DNA of 64,000 nt from Hirudinaria manillensis. Taxonomy: Eukaryota; Annelida; Clitellata; Hirudinida; Hirudinidae. Below, in pieces: positions 13,501 to 23,206 of this stretch (positions within the stretch are counted from its first letter, which is position 1; the number at the start of each line of letters is the position of its first letter). The notes beneath the pieces are model-generated. The model ran no database searches. It was given only the letters and a program-made list of their open reading frames with translations, and was not told where the DNA came from. Location of the stretch: positions 6,901,319-6,965,318 of the forward strand of contig CM067531.1 in assembly GCA_034509925.1 (NCBI GenBank), given 5' to 3'. A program made the translations under genes and the position numbers.

Positions 13501-14660
13501 CATTATTACTTCACGTTGAGAATTTTTTTTGGCTTTTTGACAAAATTGCGTTTTATCTAAATCTGTTGGCTTTATTCTTCGCTGAAAAGCTGAGAAATGT
13601 AGATGTTTGGGACGTCTCATGTCCACGATTTCTTAAAATTCCTTGACAGGCAACACCAGGGACTTTAAAATATTGAACGCTTGGATTTCCAACGTCCAAA
13701 TAAGAATTTGTTCATCTTGGAGAAGATAAAAATATGGCTGTTTAGCTTAATTTTAACTGGATTATTGTAGACGCAATAGATTATAGATTATTATCAAGAA
13801 GATATCTAGAAAATTAGGCTGAAGATTACTTTCGAATTCTCGTTACCAATCTAGATCAATCGAATGTTTCAAACAGCATCATTAGAATAGTTTATTTCCT
13901 AGGGTCCAAAAAGAACACAGAATCTTATTCCAAATTACTGTGCATGCAATAAATATAAATAGTTTTGTTAGCATAAAACGGTATTTTAATTCTGATTAAT
14001 TGTAAAGCTGTTAACTTAATTTGAATTTCTTCCAAAATCCCAAAGGAGACCGAATACACATTAGGGAATTTTCCGTGAATTCTCTATTGCCAACAACTGA
14101 GGATTTCATAACTTATGAAGGTTCCCTAACCCAACCTCGTTGCGACGAAACAGTTACGTGGATTCTCATGAACAAACCTATCTATATATCAGACAATGAT
14201 GTTGGTTAATTTAGACCAATATTGATCAAAAGCATAGATTTATTTCAGTGAATATACGGATTTTTGTAGCTTCTATTACTTAGGGATTTGATGCAAGGAG
14301 ACGAGATCGAACCAAAAATTCCAATGGAAAATAACTGCAGACCAACTATGCAGCTGCATGATAGACCAATTAGAACAAATATCAATTTTCAACCACCGGT
14401 GAGCAATTTGATCCCAAATTTAAAAAAATAAATCTAATTATTATTGATTTTGTAATTTTGGATTAGTCAAAAGATTGCAACATGGAAAAGAAACATCACT
14501 ATCAGGGTGAGCTGATTTTACGATTGAGATGAGTCTTACTCGTAACATTACGGCTAAAATATTACTGCCAGTGTGTTTGTATTAAAGACTGAATTTATTT
14601 GCAAAAGTAAAGCTGTGATGCTTCTTTGAATATTTACTCCACTCAGATGTTAAGCCATGA
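1519..14660 (+). CDS. Carbonic anhydrase-related protein (CARP-X/XI type), ten exons
   Basis: Secreted, acatalytic alpha-carbonic-anhydrase-like protein. Exons deduced from homology and phase: 1519-1579, 1658-1705, 2140-2276, 2841-3059, 11788-11877 (or from 11782), 12967-13033, 14046-14200, 14270-14398, 14467-14506, 14647-14660. They total 960 nt, about 319 aa, close to the 328 aa of CA10. Exon 1 reads as a signal peptide (MLTKLILFAFLCYLA). Then come WSEWWTYNG, PEFWGLVNPEWNLC, GKRQSPIDI, VNVSGGPLSYQYR, FITYEGSLTQPRC, WILMNKPIYIS and IRTNINF, all in CA10/11 order. Catalytic enzymes use three zinc-binding histidines. Here the first position is Ile (VIIHFGS) and the third is Gln (LQILGYN, if the longer exon-5 start is used), so only the middle His remains and no hydratase activity is expected. 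The known family acts as cell-surface ligands, for example of neurexins. Least certain are exon 1 and the last 14-nt exon; the choice of a 69-bp intron before exon 8 is forced by frame. Confidence 0.88.
3060..5596. other. First part of the large CARP intron
   Basis: The donor at 3060 opens an 8.7 kb intron. Apart from the HERO relic near 3992-4370, 3060-3991 and 4371-5596 show only AT-rich sequence and short chance reading frames. Confidence 0.5.
3992..4370 (-). pseudogene. Relic of a HERO-clade LINE (post-RT region)
   Basis: In minus-strand frames, short blocks match the intact HERO protein at 19124-21727 in the same order. LLWLLAIYEI matches LLWPLTIYEI. QQSMQGHSTTWEDVIQKSIT matches the QQSQQGQWTTWEEVLQRSIT block, and TSPFRLTFLVR matches MSPFRLAFVVR. 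The blocks lie in different frames with intervening sequence lost, so it is an old, dead fragment in the CARP intron, antisense to that gene. Confidence 0.72.
5616..6443 (-). pseudogene. Gypsy-1 integrase, C-terminally truncated
   Basis: 275-aa minus-strand frame. The zinc-binding HHCC module is near residues 76-115 (HKGHPG ... NCSACQ). The core follows: IDFAGP supplies the first Asp, and GQAERFVDTFKK supplies the final Glu. The position normally Asp in the TDNGTQF block is Glu (VSENGTQF), so one catalytic residue of the DDE triad looks substituted. The protein ends at STPSPTGP, where the usual chromodomain-like tail should follow. A second frame over the same span is a shadow. Confidence 0.85.
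6474..7965 (-). pseudogene. Gypsy-1 reverse transcriptase and RNase H, frameshifted
   Basis: Two overlapping minus-strand frames join near 7006-7181. The upstream one (7006-7965) has the RT palm: YSHWAAPIVIVPKKN, ICADFK, FADAYLQI, LPFGVKSAPGIFQ and the catalytic YLDDLIV. The downstream one (6474-7181) continues with SFLGMISYYSSF and then RNase H: AADACDYGI, TKAESNYGQIEKEA, LLTDHKPLL and YRRTSNFGQADALSRL. A frameshift separates them, so no full polyprotein can be made. Domain order and motifs leave little doubt about the family. Confidence 0.9.
7944..8198 (-). pseudogene. Gypsy-1 aspartic protease
   Basis: 84-aa minus-strand frame with the retropepsin active-site motif (MQLDSGADVT), then the usual flap and C-terminal strand region (ITVIGAASGTEIEVVGEF). 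It overlaps the start of the RT frame by 22 bases, as expected for parts of one pol polyprotein. Confidence 0.85.
8269..8964 (-). pseudogene. Gypsy-1 gag, broken
   Basis: The ATG at 8964 lies in the GACGAGGATG context immediately after the LTR end. It opens a Lys/Glu/Arg-rich coiled-coil-like 55-aa segment ending at 8797. Gag continues in another frame at 8778-8269, with the capsid-like block TKLGHQEYTILRDDL. No clear CCHC zinc knuckle was found before the protease, so that part is lost or scrambled. Confidence 0.7.
8965..8989 (-). promoter_or_regulatory. Gypsy-1 LTR 3' boundary and primer-binding region
   Basis: On the minus strand ...GATACAACA is followed directly by TTGGCGACGAGG. The same boundary, LTR ending ...CA then a TTGGCGACGAGG tract, occurs in gypsy copy 2. 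This tract sits where the tRNA primer pairs; the tRNA identity was not determined. Confidence 0.6.
9000..9700 (-). pseudogene. Jockey/I-like non-LTR retrotransposon relic
   Basis: Two minus-strand blocks fit a LINE ORF2. At about 9540-9650, KPVAPPWNEDRKKAVKE followed by DEYKRAKGRVQGVIKNAK (to about 9430) is the linker between the apurinic endonuclease and RT. At about 9003-9105, SPGLDGIHYKMIRRLPLPSL is RT block 1. The intervening piece is degenerate, with stops. The fragment abuts the gypsy-1 LTR end, so it inserted into or was joined to that element. Confidence 0.72.
9719..9878 (+). pseudogene. HERO-clade endonuclease relic
   Basis: The plus strand reads ELTFPWKDRLQQSNTLKEE, then after a frameshift NMTYEGYRVHFFAVEGGTGK. 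The complete HERO protein at 19124-21727 has ELTVPWEDRMDLSNSLKEE and QKGYRVWFFAIEVGARG in the same order. This is the C-terminal half of a restriction-like endonuclease domain. Orientation is opposite to the HERO relic at 3992-4370, so at least two independent insertions reached this intron. Confidence 0.72.
9879..10951. other. AT-rich CARP intron sequence
   Basis: No coding domain, RNA gene or repeat with an identifiable end was seen; the small reading frames look like chance. Confidence 0.45.
10952..11395 (+). pseudogene. MULE transposase C-terminal relic
   Basis: The plus frame has GRPQRHGRKPPRFPHHL, then ANNSCEGWHRAFNES, HPSI and, after a stop, FIQVLKREQ. In animal Mutator-like (MULE/FLYWCH-associated) proteins the same order is IGR...PPLFP..LWN...(T)NNSCEGWHR.F......HP..W.FI..L..EQ. 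The region lies C-terminal to the DDE core, which is not present here. An in-frame stop replaces the expected Trp after HPSI. The relic is in the CARP intron about 400 bp before exon 5. Confidence 0.82.
11396..14045. other. CARP introns around exons 5-7
   Basis: Outside exon 5 (11788-11877) and exon 6 (12967-13033) the sequence is AT-rich intron without recognisable genes or repeats. Confidence 0.45.
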
Positions 14661-16164
14661 ACTTGCCACTGCAAGTGGCTCACTAGTCCAAAGTTTGAAC
14701 CGTAATAATATTGTGGATATGATAGTTATGTCAAAAATGGAAGGGACTGCACCATCTTAACAAAAAAAACTTCTACTGGAACCAGAAAGTATTGTAACAT
14801 GCTTAGATTTCATCTAAGGTAAACAAAGTTTTTTAAAATGGTGTACGATTATAAGGCGCTTTAGTAATATTTGGCACTAAGAAACAACGATTCAAAGACA
14901 AAAAATGGAAGTTCAAGATACGATTTCTAATGGAAAGTACAAGTCATTGTGGTCTATTTCTTATGTTAGTTAAAGCATCATCAGCTGCCATTGTGGATTT
15001 TTCTCAAGCTAGGTATAATTTAACTTAAGCAACTGTGAAATTTAATAAAGTTGAGGAATAAAATTATGTAACTATATTGGTATGAGTCTCGGTTTCGTCC
15101 TCACTTTTCTCGAGGAAGCACCTTCGAATGACTTATCTCGCCTCGCCTTGGGCACCCATTGACTCAGTCTTGGTCTTGACCCTAGAAATGCTGTCTTTGT
15201 CACAGCCTAGCTACCTAGACTGGGTTTTTTGACAATTTTTTTAATTATGAACAAAATTGTGGGGCAAGAAGAATGATATTTATAAATTTCTTAAGTAGAC
15301 TGGAGCTTATCAGCTCCGGATCAATGAATATCTTATTTTGAAGCCCGACCCAATATTTTTAGACTATTTCCCTTGAAGCAACGAACGATCGGAGGTCTAA
15401 AAATATCCTAAATTAATGGATACCTTTCTGATACCGAAAGTCACGATTAATTTAGAGTTATTTTATATTGGATGGTCTTATTTTCAAAACGTTTACGAGA
15501 TCGATTCAGCAAGAGCCGAACATGAAAGAAACTATCCGACTTTCAACGGATTTGAAGGCCATCCTTATCGGGTTTTTGACCCTCTTCTGCATTATTTTAT
15601 GCTATGAGATTTTATTTTAATACTAAATATGGTGCCTGCAGGGGTTTCTGGATGAGTTCGTGGCAATAGTGTATCTGTACTTTATGCAAATTATGTTTAT
15701 TATATATTTATTGATATTAGACTATTTTGATATATATATATATGTGTGTGTGTGTAAATATATAGATTATATATATTTATTAATATTAGACATAATCTTA
15801 TTAATAGAAACCAAAGGAACAGAAAAATAATTAGTAGGAGTGAGTCGGTGATTCGCATAAACCTTTCAAAAAATGATTCCTAACATTGCATAAAAACGGA
15901 AAAATATTAAGCTGTTGATATACAGCCAAGTAATATCGGGCATTCGCCACGTTAGAGCAAAACATCAATTGCGCCCGAAGTAGGGTTAAGTACATTTATG
16001 AAGGTGATTTAAAAATATCCCAACCCACAGGCAATGCGGCTAAATGGGGATAAGTGAAACTCGCCGCCATTTAACGGGAATGCTTAACTAATATTAAGCA
16101 TTACATTACATTAACTTATAAATATTAAGTATGTACTTATGCTTATTTTTCAGATGTCTCGATT
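14661..16164. other. Intergenic, downstream of CARP
   Basis: Contains the presumed CARP 3' UTR and AT-rich DNA. A 63-codon frame at 15416-15607 has no recognisable domain. A TA/TG microsatellite lies near 15731-15766. Confidence 0.45.
15731..15766. repeat. (TA)n-(TG)n microsatellite
   Basis: A short run of TA dinucleotides passes into TG dinucleotides and back to TA-rich sequence. Confidence 0.8.
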
Positions 16165-16270
16165 TTAAGATGTTGTTTAAAGGATCAAACACGAAACTGT
16201 AATTGATAAAGCTTCTTAAAAGATGTTTAAATTCGTATCTTGTTAGAACGCATTTGTTCAGTAAGTACAT
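16165..16270. repeat. Dispersed repeat, copy 1 (partner at 17205-17310)
   Basis: Both places share GTTGTTTAAAGGATCAAA, then a diverged AATTGTAATTG..AAGCTT / AAGGCTT segment, then GAACGCA..TTG.TCAG. They lie about 1.04 kb apart in the same orientation. Element class is not recognised. Confidence 0.6.
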
Positions 16271-16454
16271 TTATGAAGGTGTTTTAAAGGCAGTTCATAA
16301 GTAAAAAACGTAAAAAGAAAAAAACGGCAGAAACAAAATAAAAAAACAGAATGAAATTCATTATACCCTTTTTGACAATTAGTAACATTCAGGAACTTGT
16401 TGCCGATGGCAATGAATAGGTGACTGGAAGAATATTGTTTGTGGGTCTAATAAA

Positions 16455-16600
16455 CAAGATATGGCATATCTATATAAATAAAAATGCAATGTGCGTTTGT
16501 AACATGCAAATGTTCTCTGAAAGTACTTAACCAATTTCTTTGAAATTTTGACACAACATAGTACTCGATCAGGGGAGTGTTTGTATATAGGTTTCATATA
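16455..16600 (+). repeat. Helentron/SINE-like repeat terminus, copy 1
   Basis: Begins ATATAAATAAAAATGCAATG and continues with AAATGTTCTCTGAAAGTACT and TTTTGACACAACATAGTACTCGATC. A diverged inverted copy is at 46145-46262. The AATGAAAATG... start followed by a 'CTGAAAGTACTTAACCAATTT' type segment resembles ends of arthropod Helitron/Helentron-type repeats; that class assignment is inference. Confidence 0.5.
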
Positions 16601-17204
16601 TATGCCACAACTATATCGTGTAAAAATACGTTTTTTTCGAAAATCCGGCCATCTTGCCAGGGACGAAAATAGGCTCGAATTATTCTTTTGCGCGAAGATT
16701 CAAAACAATAATTTCAAGATAAGTCTTAGGAGATAAACTAGGGAGAATAATTTTAAAATTTGTCTTAGCCGAATTGTTATTGCTGTGAGTTGACAATACC
16801 GACTGTAAGTTAAGTAAGTTGTTTAAATATAATGTAAATATGGAGCTTAATTGGCATTTAATATTAAGTCTGGGGAACATGTAAGCGATTCCATAAATTG
16901 TATCCTGGAATTATGGAAAACTATTTTTCTACCTTTAGAACATGAATTAAATTTTTATTTTGCTGAAATTCACAATTTTGGTTCCAGTAAAAGAAAGGAG
17001 GTAAACTTTGGGCATTTTGATACATTTTTGAGAATCCACCTTCTACTGATGTAAATAAAGTCCCAAATAAAAAAATTAAGTGTATCGCCATTTTTTTTTA
17101 GCATTTTGCAAAATTTTGCCTCAATCGGTTTAGCTACACTCGTAAATTACGCAATTTGGGCTGGATATAATATCTCTACATCTTTTGTTTTAGGCTTGTT
17201 TTAT

Positions 17205-17310
17205 AATTACTAAAAAGTTGTTTAAAGGATCAAACCGAAAATTGTAATTGGTAAGGCTTATTGAAGATGTTGAAATTCAAATCATGATGGAACGCACTTG
17301 CTCAGGCTAG
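17205..17310. repeat. Dispersed repeat, copy 2
   Basis: Second copy of the repeat described at 16165-16270, starting at AAAAGTTGTTTAAAGGATC and ending in GGAACGCACTTGCTCAGG. Confidence 0.6.
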
Positions 17311-19169
17311 CAAGGCACTAACATTTGGCTGGCAAAATTGAAGTACACGATTTTGATGAGGACCTTTTCGTTGGAGGGAAGTGAGGTAATAAAATGTTTT
17401 TAAATTATCGTACTCTTACAAGAGAATGTTTTGGCAGAGAACCACGAAATATGGAATTAGAGAAATTTGATCAATGTGACTTCATAGAGAGAATATGCAT
17501 GTAAGCAGCTCAATAAAAGTTATAATTTATATCCAACATATCAAAAATCTGTAATTAAATTTCAGTAGTCAGCTGAATTTTGACGCTCTAGCGTTGCATT
17601 ATCGTCACAAAGAAAATATCCCATTTTGGCGAAAGAGATGGTTAGTTATAACGGATAGTGGGAGCATGCGATTTGCTCAAATGGGAGAAAATTTAACTTA
17701 GACAATCCAGATGGGTATAAATATTAATAGCATAGCCTCATAAAAGAAAAAGGACATCTGTCTTTTTTTTTAGCAGGAAACATAGAGATAGCTTGATAGT
17801 CTGGGTAAGAATTTCATTGTTTAGGAATATCGAATTAGGTTAAGATTAAATAAAGGTAAATTACGCAATTTGTAAAGACAGAATTCTAAGAAATACCGAA
17901 TTGTTCAATGACAGAACGTGACAATGATGAATATAGTGATAATGACATAGAAATTAACTCGGAAAAGTTAATTCTATTACATTATGTAGAGATATTCCCT
18001 CGAAGAAACAACGGACAGCATCCTACAAACCGTGTCCTGTCTCTTATTGGAACAAAATATGAATTCCAACAAGATAATACTCCAAAAATATATTATACTC
18101 CTGCAAAAGGCAGCAAAATAGTTTTCCAGGATGAAAATTATGGAATGGCTTGCATATTTCCCAGATTTAAATTAATGTTAAGTATAAATTATAATCCTAA
18201 TTGAATCTACTTGAGGCATTGAGTTGTTTATAGCGATAGGCGCCAGTATAACAGTATAAAAAATTGAGAGGCGATTTCGAATGCCTGGATGAAAATGGAT
18301 GAAAAAATCACCAATGAAAAATATTACTTTTAACAAATGAAGGACAATAACTTATCGAAACTTCATTTTATCAGATTTTAGAGATATTTTGACAAAACAC
18401 CGAAAATTCTAAATTTTTTTGTGGCCTGTCGTAACATGCCCAAAAAGTAAATTTGAGCACTTTCCGACTGCTCAAATCCCTGCTCAAAATATAAGAAAAA
18501 ATGTTAAGTTAATTCTGTAATGATCTTATACATGACTCTTTAAAATTGAGCATTGTGTGCCCCTTTAAATCAAATTTATCATAAGAAATGTAAACTATCA
18601 TAATATTAATTGCAATTTATAGTGGTTTAAACAGGCTAAAGTCTAAATAAACCACTGGTTTTCCATTCAGTAATCGATTTTTGAAAGTGCTATTTTAATT
18701 ACTTCTACTGAATCTGAAAACACGGTCTCCTCATCTAACTTATTCCACGAGCCAAATACTCCTTTATTGGAACTTTGTTGACCCGAAGCCCTTGTGATAT
18801 TTTAGAGGTTATTGTTCGCATGTGAATTATTCTTCGAACAATGAATTGTTGCGAGGAAAATTGTGATTTACGTTCGCATGAGGTTGAAATGGCGTTTTTA
18901 TAAAAATGGTTATTGATAATGGTATCATCACCATTTTCAAAGTTCCAGTTGTCTTCCTGTATAATTTACAGTTTTTGATGGCCTCCAAGAAACGATGGTA
19001 AATCTTCTCTTCCCGTTAATATCTTGAACGATTCTATTAAGTTCACTCTGCTCCCCCTTATTTTTAGATATGTGAGTCTGAAGCTTCTACCTATAACTTA
19101 GTTTGCCAGAACCTTAATCATCCTTGTTGCTCTTCATTGTACTCTCTCCAAAATTTCAAAAAAAAAAAG
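17311..19169. other. AT-rich intergenic region
   Basis: A 98-codon plus frame at 17908-18204 has no recognisable domain and amino-acid content typical of chance AT-rich frames. No RNA genes or repeat ends were seen. It ends in an A-rich tract next to the truncated 5' end of the HERO element. Confidence 0.45.
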
Positions 19170-21727
19170 AATCCACACTTACATACAGTTTTCAGCAGAC
19201 CGTGCTGGAGGACCACCTCATCCGAACGTACAGCGACGCCCACCGCAGCAGCCCATTGGAAGAGAGATCAGACATCCCGTCGGTCCCTCAGCCTGTCAGC
19301 GCGTTCGACCTAACAACGCCGTCCCTTGAAGACATCAGGGCCATTGTGCGAAAGGCAAGGAATCGCTCAGCACCAGGAGCCAACGGAATCCCCTACCTGG
19401 TATACAAAAGGTGCCCCAACGTCATTAGGCTTCTCCACGGGTTCATCGAGGAGGCATGGAGATCGGGTACCGTGAGTGACGAATGGAAGAGGGCCGAGGG
19501 CATTTTCATCCCCAAGGAGAAGAACTCCAGCAGCCTCAACCAATTCAGGCCGATTTCGCTGCTGAACGTGGAAGGAAAGATATTCTTCGCCATCATGGCC
19601 CAGAGGCTCATGCACTTCGTGATGGCAAATCAGTACGTCAATGCCTCAGTGCAGAAAGGAGGGGTCCCCGGCGTCCCAGGGTGTATAGAACACACCACCA
19701 TGTTGTGGGAGGCAATTCAGCAGGCCAAAAGCAACCGCCTCAGTCTGTACGTCGTCTGGCTGGACCTGGCCAACGCCTATGGATCCGTACCCCATCGGCT
19801 CATCTGGGACGCGTTGGAGAGTCACCACGTGCCGGACCACGTGATCAGAATCCTCCAAGATTACTTCGATGGGTTCGAGATGAGGTTCACGACAGGACAG
19901 TTCACTACGGACTGGGTTCGGTTGCAAGTGGGTATCGCCATGGGTTGTGCCATTTCGCCCGCCCTTTTCGTGCTGGCTATGCAGGTCATCCTCAGTACAG
20001 CTGGCCCGAGCATTCCGGAGGCTAGAATCGGCAAGGGACTGACCATGCTACCAATCAAGGCCTTTATGGATGATACCACTCTCGTCACGAATAGGAAACA
20101 GGTCATGCAAAGGGCCTTGGACGGGCTAAATGACATGCTTGGGCGGTGCAGAATGGCATTCAAGCCCGCGAAATCTAGAAGCCTCGCCCTCACCAGAGGC
20201 AAAATTCGCGAGGATGTGGTCTTCTCGGTGGCAGGGCAGAGAGTACCAACGGTGGCGGAAGAACCCGTGAAAAGCCTAGGTAGGGTATTTGATGAAAGCC
20301 TGACCGACAAATGCCAGGATAAAGCCATCAAAAGGCTCGCTCAGGAAGGGATGGAGGCAATCGACAAAGTCCCCCTGCCAGGAAAATTCAAAGTGTGGCT
20401 GTCTCAGTTTGTTCTGCTTCCAAGACTCCTATGGCCTCTCACCATCTATGAGATCGGCCTGTCCTCCGTCGAGTCGTTGGAAAGGAGCTACAGCCGGAGA
20501 GTAAGATTATGGCTGGGTTTTCCGCCGGGACTGTCGTCGGTTGCTCTCTACAGCAAGAGCGCAAAACTGCGCCTTCCGCTTCGATCCATCGTCGAAGAAT
20601 ACAAGATTGGAAAGATCCGAACGCAGCTGATGATGAACAACTCCTCGGATACATCAATCCGGGAAGTTGCGCCGCTGCTGAGATCAGGAAGAAAGTTCAA
20701 GGCCCAGGAGGAGATCACCAAGTCGGAAGAAGCCCTAAAGTTCGAAGAAATAAGAGGTCCGGTGCAAAGCGACCGTCACGGCGTGGGCTGGAACCACTTC
20801 ACAAGATGGTCAAAGGCGAGCTCTCCACTTAGAGCTGCGATGGTGATCCAGGAAAGGAGGAGGGAAATTGAGAGCGATCGAATAGCCAAGGCAGTCCAGC
20901 AGTCCCAACAAGGGCAATGGACCACGTGGGAAGAAGTCCTCCAGAGATCGATAACGTGGCAGGAAATGTGGAGCATGTCCCCATTCAGGCTGGCCTTTGT
21001 TGTTCGCGCGGTCTACGACGTGCTGCCCTCGCGCGACAACTTACAACGATGGAGGTTGGCACAGAACACTGAATGCGCGCTTTGCGGAGAAAGACAGACA
21101 CTCCGTCACGTGCTGTCTGGGTGCAGCTACGCCCTGGCGCATGGCCGCTTTACGTGGCGCCACAATCAGGTTCTGTTGGCCGTAATCGAAGCCCTCAAGA
21201 CAGCCTGCTCCAGCGCCAACGCAAGAGAATCGATGCCTCAAAGAGCGACATACTTCCTACGAGAGGGCGCCTCCCAGTTCGCAAAGAACAGATGTACGTC
21301 AAAAAGGAGCCACCTCCTCGAGATTGCCAACGACTGGGAGATAGCGGCAGATATCGCAGGGTTGAGGCACTATCCCCAGGTGCTAGCAGAAAGTGGGAAA
21401 AGGCCGGACATTGTACTGTCATCAACGAAGGCAGATGCACTCGTCCTGGCAGAATTGACAGTGCCCTGGGAGGATAGGATGGATCTCAGCAACAGTCTGA
21501 AGGAGGAAAAATACCTGGACCTAACGATGGACCTCAGACAGAAGGGGTACAGGGTTTGGTTCTTCGCCATAGAGGTGGGAGCAAGGGGACTCATCGGAAG
21601 GTCTACCTACGCGTTCCTGCGAGAGGTCGGCCTAACCAGTAGCGCCAGGTCAAAATCCATGGCGAAGATGTCCAGGGCTGCTGAGGCGGCGTCGCAGTGG
21701 ATATGGTCAAAGAGGGACGCCAGGTAG
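19124..21727 (+). CDS. HERO-type reverse transcriptase with restriction-like endonuclease
   Basis: Single open frame of 867 codons; element homology begins at about 19187, so the first ~20 codons are flanking AT-rich DNA and the annotated start is artificial. RT blocks: RSAPGANGIPYLVYK, FRPISLLNVEGKIFF, QKGGVPGVPGC, VVWLDLANAYGSVPH, MGCAISPALF and catalytic FMDDTT (about residues 316-321). A CCHC knuckle follows near 21074 (CALC, then H after seven residues and C after four more). Next comes the type-IIs-like endonuclease, with RPDIV near 21402 and ELTVPW. There is no apurinic endonuclease. This architecture and the GGVPGVPGC block fit the HERO clade. The long uninterrupted frame argues for a young insertion. 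Function: target-primed reverse transcription. Confidence 0.9.
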   Translation: MLLFIVLSPKFQKKKESTLTYSFQQTVLEDHLIRTYSDAHRSSPLEERSDIPSVPQPVSAFDLTTPSLEDIRAIVRKARNRSAPGANGIPYLVYKRCPNVIRLLHGFIEEAWRSGTVSDEWKRAEGIFIPKEKNSSSLNQFRPISLLNVEGKIFFAIMAQRLMHFVMANQYVNASVQKGGVPGVPGCIEHTTMLWEAIQQAKSNRLSLYVVWLDLANAYGSVPHRLIWDALESHHVPDHVIRILQDYFDGFEMRFTTGQFTTDWVRLQVGIAMGCAISPALFVLAMQVILSTAGPSIPEARIGKGLTMLPIKAFMDDTTLVTNRKQVMQRALDGLNDMLGRCRMAFKPAKSRSLALTRGKIREDVVFSVAGQRVPTVAEEPVKSLGRVFDESLTDKCQDKAIKRLAQEGMEAIDKVPLPGKFKVWLSQFVLLPRLLWPLTIYEIGLSSVESLERSYSRRVRLWLGFPPGLSSVALYSKSAKLRLPLRSIVEEYKIGKIRTQLMMNNSSDTSIREVAPLLRSGRKFKAQEEITKSEEALKFEEIRGPVQSDRHGVGWNHFTRWSKASSPLRAAMVIQERRREIESDRIAKAVQQSQQGQWTTWEEVLQRSITWQEMWSMSPFRLAFVVRAVYDVLPSRDNLQRWRLAQNTECALCGERQTLRHVLSGCSYALAHGRFTWRHNQVLLAVIEALKTACSSANARESMPQRATYFLREGASQFAKNRCTSKRSHLLEIANDWEIAADIAGLRHYPQVLAESGKRPDIVLSSTKADALVLAELTVPWEDRMDLSNSLKEEKYLDLTMDLRQKGYRVWFFAIEVGARGLIGRSTYAFLREVGLTSSARSKSMAKMSRAAEAASQWIWSKRDAR

Positions 21728-22290
21728 TCTCCCACGGAGAACCGGGGACATTCCACCGACCAGTGCTCAAAACCACCTCTCGGCTCGATCCGCTACTCGA
21801 GGCGAGTATAAAGGCTGCTGAAGGCTTTTATAGGCAACGACCGAGTCGAAAGGTCACGCGGCTGTACAAGTGGCCAAATCCATCCAATCGAAAGCTTACC
21901 AAGCTCAACCAATTGGAAGACTCCGGGCATAGCTCCCTGAAAGGTCGGCGCTAATGACAGCTATTTAAGCTGCGTACCTCAGCTCTGCTGGCAGTTCGAT
22001 GTCGGTTTCGGGCGCGAGAGTTGTAGTGAGCGAGGGTTGCGTGGCATGGCGATGGTCTCGTATGCGCGTCGTATTGTGGGACGAAGAGAGAGAGGGGGAA
22101 GGCAGGTGTGCAAAGACTCGACCGACAAGAACATCCGCCTGATCAGCGGGTGTGGCCCGGCCCCGGAGAACGTCAGAGGTATAATGGGCCGAAACGTTTG
22201 CAGATGGGGCTACCTCTCTGAGGATTCTTGTCGGCGCTCGTCCAGAGTATCAATTTCAGTTTTCCAAGTGGGATCTAACAATCACTTATA
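19170..22290 (+). mobile_element. HERO-clade non-LTR retrotransposon, 5'-truncated
   Basis: A conspicuously GC-richer block than its flanks. It starts inside the ORF, just after an A-rich tract, so it lacks the 5' UTR and the N-terminal part of the protein. After the ORF stop at 21727 a GC-rich 3' UTR continues to about 22290, where composition returns to AT-rich. No target-site duplication or tail could be fixed. Two decayed relatives lie at 3992-4370 and 9719-9878. Confidence 0.82.
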
Positions 22291-22388
22291 ATTTCAGTAT
22301 GACACATGTCTAAAAATTCTTCAATTTGGAATCTCAGGTCCTCCCATATTTATGATGAATCAACGCTTCTGGTGTCATTCTATTTCCT

Positions 22389-22618
22389 TTAACCTTTTTG
22401 TTGCCCAAGGGGGTTACAATTGTGCCCCTAGGTTTGTTGTTTTTTTTTTTTGAGATCCTGGAGTCCATTTCTTTAAATTTTGTCGTGAATTTTTGCGAGA
22501 ATTATCTTCAACATGTCTGTTACATTGTCATGTAAATATTTTTTGGCAAAAGTTAAACGCGACTTTTTTACGAACGTTCAAAAGATTTTTGTAACCCCCA
22601 TTGGGCACTAAAGTTACG
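22389..22618. mobile_element. piggyBac-like MITE
   Basis: The left end is TTAA at 22389-22392 followed by CCTTTTTGTTGCCCAAGG and GGGTTACAA. Near 22590-22615 the inverse appears: TTGTAACCCCCATTGGGCAC. Thus CCCAA-GGGGGTTACAA is present as an inverted pair about 200 bp apart. TTAA next to a CCYT-type terminus is the piggyBac signature. No transposase is encoded. Confidence 0.55.
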
Positions 22619-23206
22619 GATGTTCACAAACACATATACAGATTTTTCAATAATAATTGCAAAATTGCACATGACAACATACAAAATTCTATTATATCTT
22701 ATAAAATTTAATAAATACATCACATATATTTATATGGTACAAATCGTGGTGCCACTTTAGTTTCTCTTTAGTAATCAACTAGTTACAGCTTAGATTTTCG
22801 TTTATTGTAAACTCTATGTGTGGTTATTATTCTTATAATGTAAAAAAATAACACTACGTCCGTTGTGGGAGTGTTATATACTATAAAATATCTCACCTGA
22901 GAGCATAACGGTCGCTTTGAAGCACTGAACGCCGGCCCGGTCCACGGTGTTCCTGACGAGGAAAATAACTGTTGTGCGATCGAGTTATATTGAGTTAAAG
23001 TTTGTAAAAATATTACAATTTTATTTGAGGATTTCTATCTAGAAGTTTAGATAATAAATACAATTATATATCTTAAGGCGGGAGCCGTGCGATAGACAGA
23101 AGAAATGTAAAAATGAAGAAAAGATGAAGAAAATAACAAAGTTAAAGCTTTTAACTGTAAAATAATTATAAACTAATTAGTGACGTAACAAGGTTTTTTT
23201 TACGAC
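22619..23206. other. AT-rich intergenic sequence
   Basis: No genes were seen. It lies between the MITE and the tandem duplication and may be internal to a larger piggyBac-like element whose right end is at 23610. Confidence 0.4.

Noticed and set aside
14201..14283. CARP exon 8 starting at 14284 (after TTAG)
   Set aside because: This acceptor does not fit either available donor phase; starting at 14270 after TGTAG keeps frame and restores the expected length.
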